Assembly: GCF_029227915.1 (NCBI RefSeq)
Contig: NC_079876.1
Span: forward strand, 29,115,828 to 29,179,827
DNA from: Hydractinia symbiolongicarpus
Taxonomy: Eukaryota; Cnidaria; Hydrozoa; Anthoathecata; Hydractiniidae
Reading direction: 5' to 3'
Length of the DNA stretch: 64,000 bases
Below, one piece after another: positions 47,604 through 59,990 of this stretch; position 1 is the first letter of the stretch, and the number at the start of each line of letters is the position of its first letter. Both the position numbers and the translations under genes were made by a program. Under the pieces are notes generated by a model that was given only the letters and a program-made list of their open reading frames with translations, searched no databases and was not told where the DNA came from.

Positions 47604-48079
47604 CTAGCTCTGTGACAAGAGAAGAAAAAAGATTTTGTTCTGTCCGCCTTGCTTTAATATTTCTGTTTCTGTGACGCCTTTCTTGATAAACAGACAAAAT
47701 ACTATTTTTAACAGTACACTTAAAAAAATAAGAAAGTTAACTTCCGACAGACTAAAATATAACTTTCTCTTCTTTCTACTTTAGAAAGCATAAAAATAAA
47801 AAAAACGGGGGAATTCTAAATATGTGAGTTATTATTTGTTCACGACATGATTTGTAATAATAATTCTGAACTGATCCGTTACTCATGGTTATGAGACAAA
47901 TAGCTAACACCTTGGAACACTTACTATCTGGAGTGGCCATCTTGATTATTTTTGAAGCAAAATTAATAAATCAGAGATGTCAAATGTCTCCGTCCCTAGT
48001 TTGTAAGATTTTTACCTTTCACATATTGTAAATGACTGAATTATTTAATAATAAAAATATAAGGGAGGTGAAAAGTTAC

Positions 48080-48229
48080 CAATGTTTTGGTTTGGTGACC
48101 AATATTTTGGTTTGGTGATCAATATTTTGGTTTGGTGACCTATATTTTGGTTTGGTGATTAACATTTTGGTTTGGTGATCAATATTTTGGTTTGGTGACC
48201 AATATTTTGGTTTGGTGACCAATATTTTG
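48080..48229 (+). repeat. 20-bp minisatellite, 7.5 units
   Basis: The unit CAATATTTTGGTTTGGTGAC is repeated with changes at two or three positions (AATGTTTT, CTATATTTT, TTAACATTTT, GATC against GACC). The repeat ends at a partial unit, AATATTTTG. Confidence 0.95.
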
Positions 48230-51189
48230 TACCGACTTCAGCAACCTTTATTTATGTCTTCTACATTACAACAGTAATCTAGAAAATATGTTATCAAATT
48301 CCTTTCTTTGCAAAATCCGCAACATACCAAGTCTTACTTCGCAAAAATTCATGCAATTTTGTTTTCTTTTTGACATTTTCAACGCTCTATGAAAAGACAA
48401 TTCTGCTATTTGGTGAGTCTATTATAACTATAGGTGTCATCTAAACATAGAGATATAATAATCTCTTTTATCATCTCTATATAAATATATTACCTAAATT
48501 TAAATTATATTTTCGACTTTCACGAAATCTAATTATCAAATACGAGAAACAAGTTTTTTTCTTTTCATAATATCTTTGCGGTAAGTGATTAAAAAAATGC
48601 CTCTAGATTTAACCTGATCACCACATGTCAAGGATTAAAATAAGCTTCTTATCGAATCCGTTTGAATGTGTGGGTGAAGGATTCTCTTTAACAACGTCCG
48701 CCACCATAACCGCAAATAGAATCCGTTGAAACAAGAAGGGTTAAGTCCTGTAATTTCTTTCTCACCTCAGCGAAACCAAAGTTTTTATGAATGTGAAACG
48801 TACAATTCTTTCTACTATGTTTAAATTCAAGTGTTAAAAATTAGTGTTCCTAAATATGCTATACCGATTTAAAAAATTTAAAGTCAAACATCCATTTCTT
48901 TCTACAATTCAGCAAGACATTGAAAAAAAGTTATAAGAGCCTCTCGATTAAGTGCCCACTTCAAATGAAAAAGTATAACAAGCAAGGGCACTAATTCTAA
49001 TCATTATGGATTTTTGAAAACCTCAAATTTAAGCATTTTTAAGCGTTTTTGATTCTTACAATTTAATTAAAAAAAATAATGATTTAAAAATAAGAGGAAA
49101 GAGATAAGCTAAAAGATAGCAACCAAAGCATAGTATCACAATGAATTCCTGGTAATTATGATTCAATGTCAAACATTTATTCTAATGTAACCAATGTCGT
49201 TTCCGATTGTTTTTTATTTCCTTTCCTGCGCGCTTTTTTTTGTCTCATACATTCATTATGTGTGGCCTTGGATGAAGGGTGTGGTAAAAAGTTTTTTTTA
49301 ATTAGTTATGTAATTTCGCTAAACCACGCTGAATATCAAATGATCGCTAAATTAGCATAGCTACGTAGGAAAAAAATAACTGAATTCTTGTAAAATCGAA
49401 AACAGCTTTGTTCCAGTGGATTTTGCGTGAAACGCGTCGATATATCCACGCCAAAAATTATTTTTTGTCAAAATAAACCTAACATTAACGCCAAATATTC
49501 TTCAAATACAGTAGTTGAAATTTAAACGACCGGAAAAAGGCATATAAAATAAAAAATAAAAAAAACGTCGCTTTGAACTACCAAGGTACAGAAAAAATCA
49601 TCTCTAAAATCTACGTGGTCAAAATGTTTTGTGATTGCGTAGGCTAGTTAGATATCAGATTTACGCATTTTGAACTTGTCTAAGTTCATTTTTAAATGTT
49701 CAGAGTATTTGGTTAAGTCCTATTTCTGAAAATGTGCTAACGTCGGCGTGACCATTTTTGTGGAATATTTCTCGTTAGGCGGCGTGCTTAAGAAAACGAC
49801 TAGTAAATTGTAAACATTGTGTGCGTGACCTACGTACCTACGAAAAATATAGTGGCTTTGCACATTGTCCGTTTGACCCTTTTGATCACATTTGAAAATG
49901 ATGAGAAAACTGCATAATATTATTGTCAAAAAAAAGTGAGAAGAAATCTCCTGACAAAATCAAGTACAAATGTGAACAATCCGGACACAACAAGCCAGAT
50001 TTATAATCAGTAATATAACACAACGTATAGAAGGCTGTCCAATCAGAACTGGTTTCGGTACGGATCGCGTAACAATTTTTTTTCATCAGAAATTCGACTT
50101 AAAGGCGAGTAATTTCAAAGTATGTTACTGATGACGCAATGTTGTGTAAGATCCGTAGATTGAAAAACGCGATCTTTTTAAATGGTTTTTTCTATCTGGT
50201 CAAAATAATTAGCTCTCCAAAGCGATTGGTGACTTCGTGACCTAAATGGTTTTTTATGCTTGGTATGGTTTGGTAAACCAATCCATCCTCTTTTTAAAAC
50301 ACAGGGAAAACTCCATGACAATCCAGTCCTGTGGTGTTATGGCGCTGCCATTGTATAGAGGCATTTTACCAGAATTTTGCTCGGATATTTCAATAACCAA
50401 TTGATTAAAAGTTATTCTTACCGTGAAATCTTTGCGTGAGACAAACTAAATGAAAAATTTTTTTACAATGTCCAGATTTACCCGGTAATTGTTGACTCAA
50501 TTAGTTAGTACATATTACCAATTTGCTTGCCAAAACCCCAAATATCCATCAACTGCCCTCTTACTTGGCCACAGGTTTTATTTCCTGATTAAAATACAAT
50601 TACTCCTGGTAATGAGATTGTGTCTGCTAAAGAAAATGAATATGTTAAAACGCGTATCTTGTAACGACCTTATTCGTACAAATGTTCGCGTGTCTTAATT
50701 TCAAGATTTCAATCTTTTTATTACTTTTTTAAGCAGGTTAGTTAATACTACAATAAAGATTAAAACCCAAGCAAAAATGGCATACTTACTGGACGTGCTA
50801 TAGCATATCCAGACCTTCGTATGTTTTATAGTTTTGTTGTTTTTGTCCTTGTGATATCATTGCGCGCAGAACCGCCGCGCGAACAAGTGGTCGAGTAAAA
50901 ATATTACTATTTTGCGTGTTTGACTTGCGAAAATTTGTGCGCGTGAAATAATTCTTTTTACAAGTTGCGCAAAATTGAGAAATACGAATGAGGAGAATTG
51001 AAGCGTTGTAACACTTATATACTTATAGTCAATATTTTTTATATTAAGTCAATCATGAAACAAGAAGCCCTGGGGGCTCTAAGAATTTCCGCGCGCTACC
51101 AAAATATTTGATAAAAACCTGCTAATTCGTTGTGTTATTGTGCCAAACATTCGAAGGGGTTTGGTGCATGAACCTCTGAAGATAAATCA
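48230..51189. other. Gene-poor stretch
   Basis: Short frames (for example 49166-49360, 50489-50698) lack coding character. A 23-bp motif, GAAACAAGAAGCC...GGGGCT, at 51057-51079 is shared with 8317-8338. No gene recognised. Confidence 0.4.
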
Positions 51190-51790
51190 AAATTTTGATG
51201 TGACCATCATTTTCAGCATACTTTTTTTATTAACTGTGTCAATTTTTGTCGAAAATAAAGCAGTTTTAATTTTTGAATAAATTTTGGCCTAAAATGACAT
51301 TTAGGTGACAAAAAATCAAACTTTTGTACTATCATCATTTTTAGCCTACTTTTTGTTAACTGTGCCAGATTTAGACGAAAATGAAGTGGTTTTAATTTTT
51401 GGACCAATTTTGGCCTAAAATGGCATTTAGGTGACAAAAAATCAAAATTTTAATGTCACCATTATGTTCAGCATACTTTTTTTGTTAACTTTGCCAATTT
51501 TTGTTGAAAATGAAGTAGTTTTAATTTTTGGGCCAATTTTGGCCTAAAATGACATTGAAGGTGGCAAAAAACCAAAATTTTGATGTCACCATCATGTTCA
51601 GCATACTTTATTTGTTTACTGTGCCAAATTTTGGTATAAAGTAGTTTTACTTTTTGGACCAATTTTGGCCTAAAATGACATTTAGGTGACAAAAATCAAA
51701 ATTATTATGTCACCATTATGTTCAGCATACTTTTTTTGTTAACTGTGCCAAATTTTGTCAAAAACAAATACCAATTTTGGCCTGAAACGT
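51190..51790. repeat. Tandem array of about 4.7 units of 127 bp
   Basis: CAGCATACTTTTTTT and AATTTTGGCCTAAAATGACA recur at 124-130 bp steps (anchor near 51214, 51341, 51469, 51599, 51723). The last unit breaks up after GGCCTGAAACG. On the minus strand the array gives open frames with a repeated peptide (MSPKCHFRPKLVQKLK), which I regard as a by-product. Confidence 0.92.
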
Positions 51791-52738
51791 CAATACGAGA
51801 CTTCCAAGTAGTTAAGGAGCTTGGGTACGAAGCTTACATCTATGACGGAGGAATGTGAAATCCCAGGGTCGATTTTTTCTCAAAAAATGCTCCGAAAGAA
51901 AAAAACGATGGTTTTAAAGAATTTTCTACGCCTTCGGGCGCGGAAATTCAATTAAATATAATCGATAATCCCGTTTCGGTTGTCAGAAATCCAAGATTGA
52001 TGAAGCTTGTGAGTGGCAATCAGAAAACAAACAACCCCTTGTTAGAAGAGATTTAAAATTTGTATTTTGTTAAGCCAGGAATACATTAGAATTTACCTGT
52101 CTTTAATTAAGTAAATTGTTAATGTTTTAAGTTATTTTGTCAAATTTTGATCAGTTTACCCATGTCTCGAGATCAAAAATATCACAGCCATTAGCATTTA
52201 ATTTATGCTGCTAGACAAAGGTTATATTTGGGAGCAAAAAAATGCAATTGAAAGAAGAAAATTTGTCCTAGTCATCCATTACCGTCTTGTGTATATAGTT
52301 TTCAACAGGAGAGCCAAGATTAACTATGAAATATTGTTTTTACGAATGTAAAATTCGAAATAAAAAGGTAATCCGCTAATTTAATAAATGAACAATAAAG
52401 TCTGCTTAAAAAGGGCACGAACAAGTCGTATCAATTAACAGGGCGTCCCATTCAACTTCACGCATTTTTACTGAAATTAAAATTAGGAACGATCTAAGTT
52501 ATATTTTAGAGTTCTGTTGCAAGTTGAATCAATAATCTCTTTCATACAGCTTCCAGTAATTTGGTTAATAATAATGGCGAAACTCTCCTAAGAATATCCG
52601 ACCGAAATAGCAATCACGAATAGCATTACTCGGCAGCGATTTTTCTGGTGATAATTACATTGTTTTATAGTCAAAATATCGTTAAGATATACACAGCATG
52701 ATGCAATGTACTTGACGGACAAAATACGCTAAAATCAA
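51791..52738. other. Stretch between tandem array and foldback element
   Basis: AT-rich with no open frame of coding character. GCCTTCGGGCGC near 51930 is a small GC hairpin. No gene recognised. Confidence 0.4.
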
Positions 52739-52747
52739 GCAATTTGT

Positions 52748-52825
52748 CAACCTCGTGCCTAGGACTACGCCTATGATTTTTGATGGGAATATCATAGGCG
52801 TAACAGAGCCCAGCGGACAAGGTTG
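52748..52825. mobile_element. Foldback MITE with perfect 9-bp target duplication
   Basis: A 78-bp inverted repeat starts CAACCTCGTGCCTAGGAC and ends GGACAAGGTTG, with an inner perfect stem TACGCCTATGAT/ATCATAGGCGTA. The identical 9-mer GCAATTTGT flanks it at 52739-52747 and 52826-52834. Its terminus resembles that of the element at 15542 (CAA-CTCGT-CC-AG). Confidence 0.88.
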
Positions 52826-53196
52826 GCAATTTGTAAACAATAAAAAAAGTTCCGATGAGGAGTTCGTTATATGACAAAGGCACCAAAAATTTATTCCTAC
52901 AACTTAAACAAATGAAAATAAAATTCCACAATAAAACGAAACTGACAAAGAGAAATTGTGAACAAGCCTTTAAGCATACAAAATTTAGAAAGAAAACTTG
53001 CTTTTTCTGCGTGTTTTTATCAGTAGTAGAGATAACCTGGCTCGCATAAGTGTGATACAGGCCTTAAAACATTTGCTTTATATTCAAAACTTCACAGAAA
53101 TCTAGTTGTAGGAGCATTTCCTCGACATCTCCAGGTAAGATGATAAAATTACGTCTATTATTTTATGCATCACAATCTTGTCCCAAAGCTTTTTTT

Positions 53197-53270
53197 GCTT
53201 TCTGATATGAGTGCTGACGCGAAAAAAGTACTGTTTGTACTTTTTTCGTTCTGCACATATATCAGAAAGC
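53197..53270 (+). ncRNA. Pre-miRNA-sized imperfect hairpin
   Basis: The 5' arm GCTTTCTGATATGAGTGCTG then ACGCGAAAAAAGTAC pairs with the 3' arm GTACTTTTTTCGTTCTGCAC then ATATATCAGAAAGC around a TGTTT loop. About 33 bp are paired, with a few bulges. The size and bulged pairing fit a miRNA precursor, but a small foldback element is equally possible. Either strand could be the transcribed one. Confidence 0.3.
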
Positions 53271-53610
53271 GAAAAAGAATTCATAGGAGGGAGATTGCTA
53301 TGCACCACTCTCCTTGTAAGATTTCTTTTTGTATGCAACACGGTACCAACTTTATATTTCTACTACCTACTCACGTGTTAATGCACGTTGTTCAGCTAAC
53401 CTTATCCTTTTTCTTATATAGACGATAATGTAGGGTGCAGGACCTATTGATGTTTACGCTACCATTAGATAGAAAATTTCGCGTCTTTTAATTTTTAATT
53501 TTTATACCGCATCAAAGCTTACGTTTTCAACTGGTCGCATCGATTGCTACCGTTCGACAAAATGATGAAATTCAATCTTTTTTTGAAATCGCTTAGCGTC
53601 GAGACTTAGT

Positions 53611-53688
53611 CAAACCCGTTCCCAGTGCATCTTGTATCTTTTTGCCATCATTATAGAAAAGATACAACAGGCACTAGAAACGAGCTTG
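53611..53688. mobile_element. Decayed foldback MITE of the same family
   Basis: CAAACCCGTTCCCAGTGCAT then CTTGTATCTTTT pairs imperfectly with AAAAGATACAACAGGCACTA then GAAACGAGCTTG. It is clearly related to the element at 15542, with mismatches in both arms and no target duplication left, so it is older. Confidence 0.75.
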
Positions 53689-54650
53689 TCCATCAGTTAA
53701 ATTCGTTAGTTTTCATGGTCTCATACTTTAGCCTTGCAAGCCCTAGGAATGAGGTTGCAAATTTTGCGCTGTAAAGTGCTTGGCTGTTGTTCTGTTTAGA
53801 AACGCTTTTGTGTTAGAGTGGGTAACCAGAATAAACATTATATGTTCACTGCTTAAGGAGTAAAATGTCAGTAATGAAAGTATATTTCAAGTAGCTCAAT
53901 TGGGAATACTATATGTTAGGGGATGTGATAATAAATCGTTCGGCGGACAAACTATCCCGTTGGAAAAGTATTTAGCCGAGAAAATTTTTGTCACTGAGAT
54001 AGATGAACCGAACTTTTGAATTTTATCATTTATTTTTACAACAAATGTCATTATATTTATTTACGGCATCATGTAGTTAATTATCTCTTCTGAGAGCAAT
54101 ATCTACGAATATTGTCTGTTTGGACATGATATTGTGTTGAATTTGTATTCAGATTTATTTACAATATTGTTTGAGCACTTGACTTGCGGCTTTTAGATTA
54201 AGAACAGAGTCATCTGTGTCGATAGAATTTTTTTTTAATGCGCATATGCGGGTTGCCGTACTTATTTCGACTTGAAGTGGACCATTTGAGGCTGTTGGTA
54301 GAACGTCAGATTATTTGATGGGGTGATTCTGTTAAACTAATGATAATAGCTGCAAAAAGGGAATCTTTTTTATGGCTTTTGTTTATTTAATTTCTACGGC
54401 TTTTTGTCAGTCAATATTGCATTTTTTTTGCAAGAAAGTCATTTTTTTTAGTTCGTCAATAGTTTTTTTTTGTCACTTCGTAGTTTTAAAAAAAAATTTC
54501 ATACTTAATTTTTGGCACGTTTTTGATACGACGGTGTTTTATGAATTTGTAGACAATGCTTTTGCAGAAAACCCTGTTTTTTGTTTCGTAAAAAAGTCCA
54601 CACAAAAGACAAGGGAAAGCGTGTCGTTTTTTCAGCTCTCAGATGGAGGG
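53689..54650. other. Intergenic stretch before the 54.7 kb gene
   Basis: AT-rich. A 106-codon T-rich frame at 54372-54692 overlaps the promoter of the next gene and is not credible as coding. Confidence 0.4.
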
Positions 54651-54720
54651 TGTTGTAGCGTGATATCGCGCAAAGGATCATGGGTAATGTAAACAATAAG
54701 AAAATTGAAAACGAGGCTGG
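54651..54720 (+). promoter_or_regulatory. Probable TATA-less promoter of the 57 kb gene
   Basis: A local rise in GC and CpG includes GATATCGCGCAAAGG and ATCATGGGTAATGTA, the latter resembling the ZNF143/SBS-type promoter motif. A CCGCCATTTTG sequence (YY1-like, common at transcription starts) lies just downstream near 54750. This is inferred from motif and position before a strong first donor. Confidence 0.4.
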
Positions 54721-54877
54721 TCACTTTGGCAGCGCCTGAGAACGTACGAACCGCCATTTTGTTGTTGTTGGTTTCAAGGAAGAGAAGAAAGTTCACCTTG
54801 GTGATTACGGACTGTAGTCCTGGTGACAGATTCTATTTCATACCCAGGTGTTCCAAGACAACCGAACCTCGTTTTAG
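54720..54877 (+). other. Untranslated first exon of the 57 kb gene
   Basis: A GC-richer segment ends in CTCGTTTTAG followed by a textbook donor, GTAAGT, at 54878. Spliced to 56938 in the coding phase it ends in TAG, so translation must begin downstream. The 5' edge is approximate. Confidence 0.5.
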
Positions 54878-56958
54878 GTAAGTTAATAGCAGTTGCTCCT
54901 CCGTTTTCCCATGTGCGTGCACACGTGAAGAAATTATTTATCCCATGCCACGATCCATAATGCAGTAGGTCATATTATAGGGGTCTGTCTGTCTACTTGG
55001 ATATGGTAGTGCTAGTTATAGCTAAGCTTCCTTATGTTTAAACTATAATAGCCGTAACATTCATTAGGAAATTAAAAGTATATGTTCCATGTTGCTAGCT
55101 AGCTATTCCATGTTAGCTAGCTAGCTACCTAGCTAACATGAAGAAGTAGTGATTATGAAATTACTTTTTTGGAGAAACAGCTAAAAAAGGCTAGACTTTA
55201 GGTTAAACCCTAAAAGTGTAAAACCATGAAACCCTTAAGGTTTATTTTTTTATGAAAAAAAATTAAAGAAATTGTAGCTAAATTTGCTCCTGGCAAAGGG
55301 GTTGTTGACAAGTGCGTTTCGTCTCTGGTAGTGGAAATACACCTTTACGATAATTCGGGAAAACTAACACTCCATCGCAGCTTATTTAACGATCAGAGGA
55401 GGTAAACATCACACTTTTATAAGAGTTTATTAAGGAGAAAACACGAAAAGTACACATAAGTTGTATTATTATTAACGTTTCATGAAAATTTGAAAGAAAT
55501 TGATACAACGGAAGTTAAAAAACTGGAGAAAACATGCTTTCGTTTCTAACAAACTCTCATAAAAACACGATTTTTACCTCCTTTTTTCCCAATATAGTAA
55601 AACGATGGAGAGCCGTAGTAACGCATGTACAATTGAATTATCGTAAAGATGCATTGGCTGTTACACTCATCCCTCTCCCTCTGTGTTACAATCTGTGTTC
55701 GTTCGCTGTATTGAGTTAACTTTCGGTTTGTGATGTAGTGGAGCATGCAAAAAAACAAAAAAACTCCCTAGTGTCACAATTTTTAAGCAAACAAACAAAC
55801 AAAAATTTTTTCTTATTCAGCACATTAATTTAAGTTGATTTAGATGTAATATATGGAAACTTTTTTGATTACGGGGAAAAACTTCTCCTTCTTTTTATTT
55901 CAATGACAAACTGCTTTGCCCCCTCTAATTTGTCAGATGTCAAAGACGTTTCTTTAAGTCTAGCCTTAGTGTAAAAACAGCAAAGTGTGGCAACAGTTTT
56001 TTGTTGCCTGAATTTAGAATTTACCCAAGCTGGTATTTTGGACATATTTTAAGCTTAAGATAAAATGATCTAATTTGTGTGAGCCTCATAAAAGCTTTGA
56101 GGGTTTATTTGTAAATGAGATTCCTCAACGTTTTAGCATATACATTTTTACAGAACAAAAATTGATATAAAATATAATTACAGTGAACATAGATCCAAAA
56201 AAGATCAATGAACAACCTCAATATCTAATTTTAAAAATAGGATTTTGTATGTAAAAGTGTTTTCTACATCGTTATTTTCTCCAAGCTCGTTATATTCATG
56301 TAAAAACCAAAACATACAATGATTAGTAGAATAGGAATAAAATTGGAGATAAAGTAAATAAATGTCGACTTAACAAGCTTTGATATATAAAACAAAAACT
56401 TAGTGTTGTCAGGTGTAAGTTAAATCAACTCTGTCCTAATTGGAATTTTTAAACCTTTATACAAACAATCATTTTAAAAGATTTTTTGGTTATTATTTGC
56501 ATCAATATCAATATGACTAAAAGTAATTTACAAGTTTGTTTGTTAATTATTTGTAAACATGAACAAAAATAATCTTTCTTTCACAAAAGAAATTCAATGC
56601 AAATTGGTAAAAATACCAGATCTTTTTTGTTTATAATATTTTCGATTCTTTTAGTGAAAAATTTCTGATGAAAGTTATAATTTGGTCTACAATAAGTTTT
56701 AAAAGGATCTAACTGTCAAAGTGGAAGTTTTGCTTTGATTTGTACTTTGTGTATATACCACTGAAATCTTTGTTGCTGATTCAAATAATACAATAAACTA
56801 AAATTGAGTATTTTTAACTCTTAAGTTCAGTACAAATAAATTTTGCTTTTAGGCAGTTTATGGGAGAATTTGTATAGGTGGATATAGCCATGCTCTTTAA
56901 ATTAAAAGTTTATGAGCTTTTTGATCTAAATTTTTAGGTTACTATACCTCAAGCAAGC

Positions 56959-57795
56959 ATGGACAAAGACATATCTGGAGATATCAAATCTAACTATCCT
57001 ATTGCAAATATTTTGTCATCTGCCAATGTTCAAGCAGCAGGTTCTCCCAATCAGACCAGAAACAATGTGGCTTCTTCAGTAGCAATGCAAAAAATTGCCT
57101 CTTTACCATCACTCGCAGCAGGATTAATGTCACCAGCTGCAGTGGCTAAGGCAACACTAGTGAATAAGCAAGCATCAAGTGGAGCAACACAAGGAAGTTC
57201 ATCTAGCATAGCTCAACAATTATCTTTAATTGGTTCTTCCCAGGAAAATACAAGTATACTTATAAAAACAACAAAAACAAACAGTGTTGGTCAGCCAACT
57301 TATGTTGCAATCAGCATTCCCACTCAGCCTTCAACTAGTACTGGTCAAAGACAAGTTATACCTTTGACAATACATCAACTAAAAATCAAGCAATCTCTCG
57401 CCAGTGGCAGTGAGCAAGCAATGATGATTAACAAGCCAGAAGGAAGAAGTCCAACCACAATAACAAAGCTCGAGAACAGTGGAGGTGGAATATCTCAATC
57501 ACACTTTTATATTTTTGTAGAATTAAATTTGAAAAAGATATTATTGTTTTTTTTATCTAAACAATAGTTATGCATATGCATGTTTTTGACTTCTTGGCCT
57601 ATCCAACAACAAGCAATAAACGTCTGACTCATATTTCAATCCCACTTTTTTTAGTTTAATAAAAGAGTTTACTTAATGTTAATGTTGTACCAAGCATTTT
57701 ACACTTTTGGCATTAACTGTTTTTCTGTTTCAGGTTATAGTTCTGGTGAAAACCATAGTTATGGTGGAAGTCAATCGTCAGCACAAACAATGTAA
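56959..57795 (+). CDS. Ser/Gln/Thr-rich probable nuclear regulator, two coding exons
   Basis: Coding parts: 56959-57484 and 57734-57795, 588 nt for 195 residues. The exon begins after the acceptor ATTTTTAG at 56937. In-frame TAG at the splice junction with the 54.7 kb exon makes MDKDISGDIK the start. The intron joins GGA G/GT TAT and continues YSSGENHSYGGSQSSAQTM, then TAA. The protein is poor in charged residues and rich in Ser, Ala, Gln and Thr (residues 40-150), with no zinc finger, bZIP or helix visible. This resembles the glutamine-rich activation region of transcription factors, but the family is not recognised. The TAA stop overlaps a GT donor (ACAAT/GTAAGC), so further exons may follow and this could be only the N-terminal part. 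Confidence 0.6.
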
Positions 57796-59990
57796 GCTTT
57801 TTTATTTCAATTTTTTTATGAGGGTATAATCTCTTTTCTATGCATTACTGTGTGTCAATAGAAATTTATAAAGTTTATTCTGTGGAAACTTCTGTTACTT
57901 TACATAGTACATTTAGTTTTGAGAAAAAACTCAAATATTAGCTCCTCAAAGTGAAAGCTTACATCTCATTTAAAAAAAATGCAAGATCAACTCAAAGTAA
58001 TGTACTAATTACTCAAAGAATATTATTTTATGTAAAATATTAACTAGGGAAGAAGCTCTGTCACAGTCGCCATTATGTGTCCTAAATGTGTCCTAAAAAA
58101 GAAAGGATAAAAGAACAACAACCTTGATATTAAAAAATGAAAAATTTCCTGTGATTGATGTTGAAATTCATGCAGAGGTTTAGGCAGACCAAAGGGCAAA
58201 CGGGCACGCATGTTAAATGAAAGGCTGGAAATTCATGCATCATAATGAAAAAGTCTTGCTATGTGCTATGATAAAAATTCACCTATGTACGTCTATTTTA
58301 TTTGATCAATAAAGTGCCTTCTTTTAATGGACAAAGTAAAGGGAAGTTGATAATCACTTTTGTTTTTACACAAAACTAAGTTCTTTCTTCATATTGTAAA
58401 ATATTCATAGTCACATTTGATTACTTGACAATAGATGTGTTCGTTTTACTTGCCAAACAACAGGCTGTACCATTGCAGCTTTTGTTTACTGTTTCTTGTA
58501 ATATTCCAAAAAATGTTTATAAGTTTAAAAATTCAAATGTGTTGTAACTGCTAAAATTTCCATCCTGGTAAGTTTTTGTTAACTTTAACATTAATCTGTT
58601 TATAATGAGAGGTGTGGTCCTAATTAAACACAGGTTAATTATATACTTACGTCAAATTCATTTAAATTATTAGCCTCCTCCACACTGATTTTTTTACATA
58701 ACAAATATCTACTGTGTAATATTTGTAATGTTGTTGGTGTGCATAGTACTTTCGTTATGCTTGTGGCTTTCCTCTGAAGATATGTTGCAAGTAATTTTTT
58801 TTGTCTATTTTTTTAAATGTGTTGTGAGTCTGAATAAATTTTGGTGTTTTTTTTTACAGATAAGTAACTTCTGGTAAGCAGATTAACTATTGTGGAACCA
58901 TTTTCTGGAGTGTTTGCAATAAATTTGAGGAGACTTTTCTTCTGCAAACTGTAGAAAGCTTACTTGCTCTGTCATTGTTTCTTTCTTTATACACAGTCTC
59001 ATTATTAGTCTTGTCATTCTAGCACGTGTGACTACACTTGCACACCTTCACACACGGTTAAAACGAATTGTACATGCTGCTTTCTGGTTTAAGTATATGC
59101 GTTAAAAGCCACATTACATGACTAATTGTAGACTTAAAATCACGGGACACCTTAAAAGCAAATTTGGGTGTGTGATTTCATCATTGACAAGACTGATTAT
59201 GTGTATTTACACTTTCAGCTGCTAGCCTAGTCTAATGAAATTTGTGTCAGCTTCATAGCAATTTTCAAAAGTACATTGTAAGACTAAATTATACAGAAAT
59301 TGCAAGTTATATAGTTACACGTGAATGCACATTTGACTCTTGGGGTTGTGTTGTAGAATAGTTGATTATATAAGTAGTTTAGTATTTGATTTTTTGTTGA
59401 TAATTTTTATGTATGGCTAAAGCATGATGCATTTATTATCTAGTTAATGCAAAGGTTTTAAAACCATTTATAATTAAGACAGAATAATGTATAGTTAAAG
59501 AAGGATGTCTGTAAGGTTGTAAGACATCCAGCTGTTGGAGAAAAAACTCACAAGGCTTTGTAAAGAGTGTGCTGAATCATGGAAAAGTCAGGGAAGTTAA
59601 CATATCTTAACAAAAAAACAAATGAAATTTGTCTTTTTTAAAACTCAGAAAGTAATCAGAAAAAGTTTTTGCATTAAACTAATGAAGCAAATGTTAGCAG
59701 CTTATTTTAGCACAGATCTGAATAAGTGAGTCAGAGGTAGTATTGAGCTTCCATGAAGGTAGTTTAGTTCGAAGAAAATTAAGAAGAGCATCGAGACCAA
59801 TTAGAGCAAGGCCCCTCAGAGGTTAACATGTCATTGGAACTATTGCTAAAAACACAAAAGTACAAGTATCAGCTTGCAAGTTATTAGAGGGAAACTGAAG
59901 ATATTGTATTAATATATATTTTATATTGATATCGGGCAAGTTCAGTTGTCAGCACAGGGTTATAATTTTGTTTCTAACGTTTTTCTTTAG
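57796..59990. other. 3' untranslated region or intron of the 57 kb gene
   Basis: AATAAA signals occur near 58310 and 58909. A mostly open frame with stops at 59517-59731 is noted under findings. No certain exon. Confidence 0.35.

Larger units (their letters stand above)
45802..48075. other. Intron or intergenic stretch after the 45 kb exon
   Basis: No further exon of the 45 kb gene could be recognised. It holds a T run at 46430-46446, a palindrome at 46756 and a hairpin at 47569. Confidence 0.4.

Noticed and set aside
54372-54692. 106-codon frame rich in Phe, Val and Ser
   Set aside because: Its composition comes from T runs, and it overlaps the putative promoter of the next gene.
45698-56937. 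Splicing of the 45 kb exon into the 56.9 kb exon as one gene
   Set aside because: The phases do not match: the joined frame meets a stop after about 16 codons. The 56.9 kb exon also has its own upstream leader exon.
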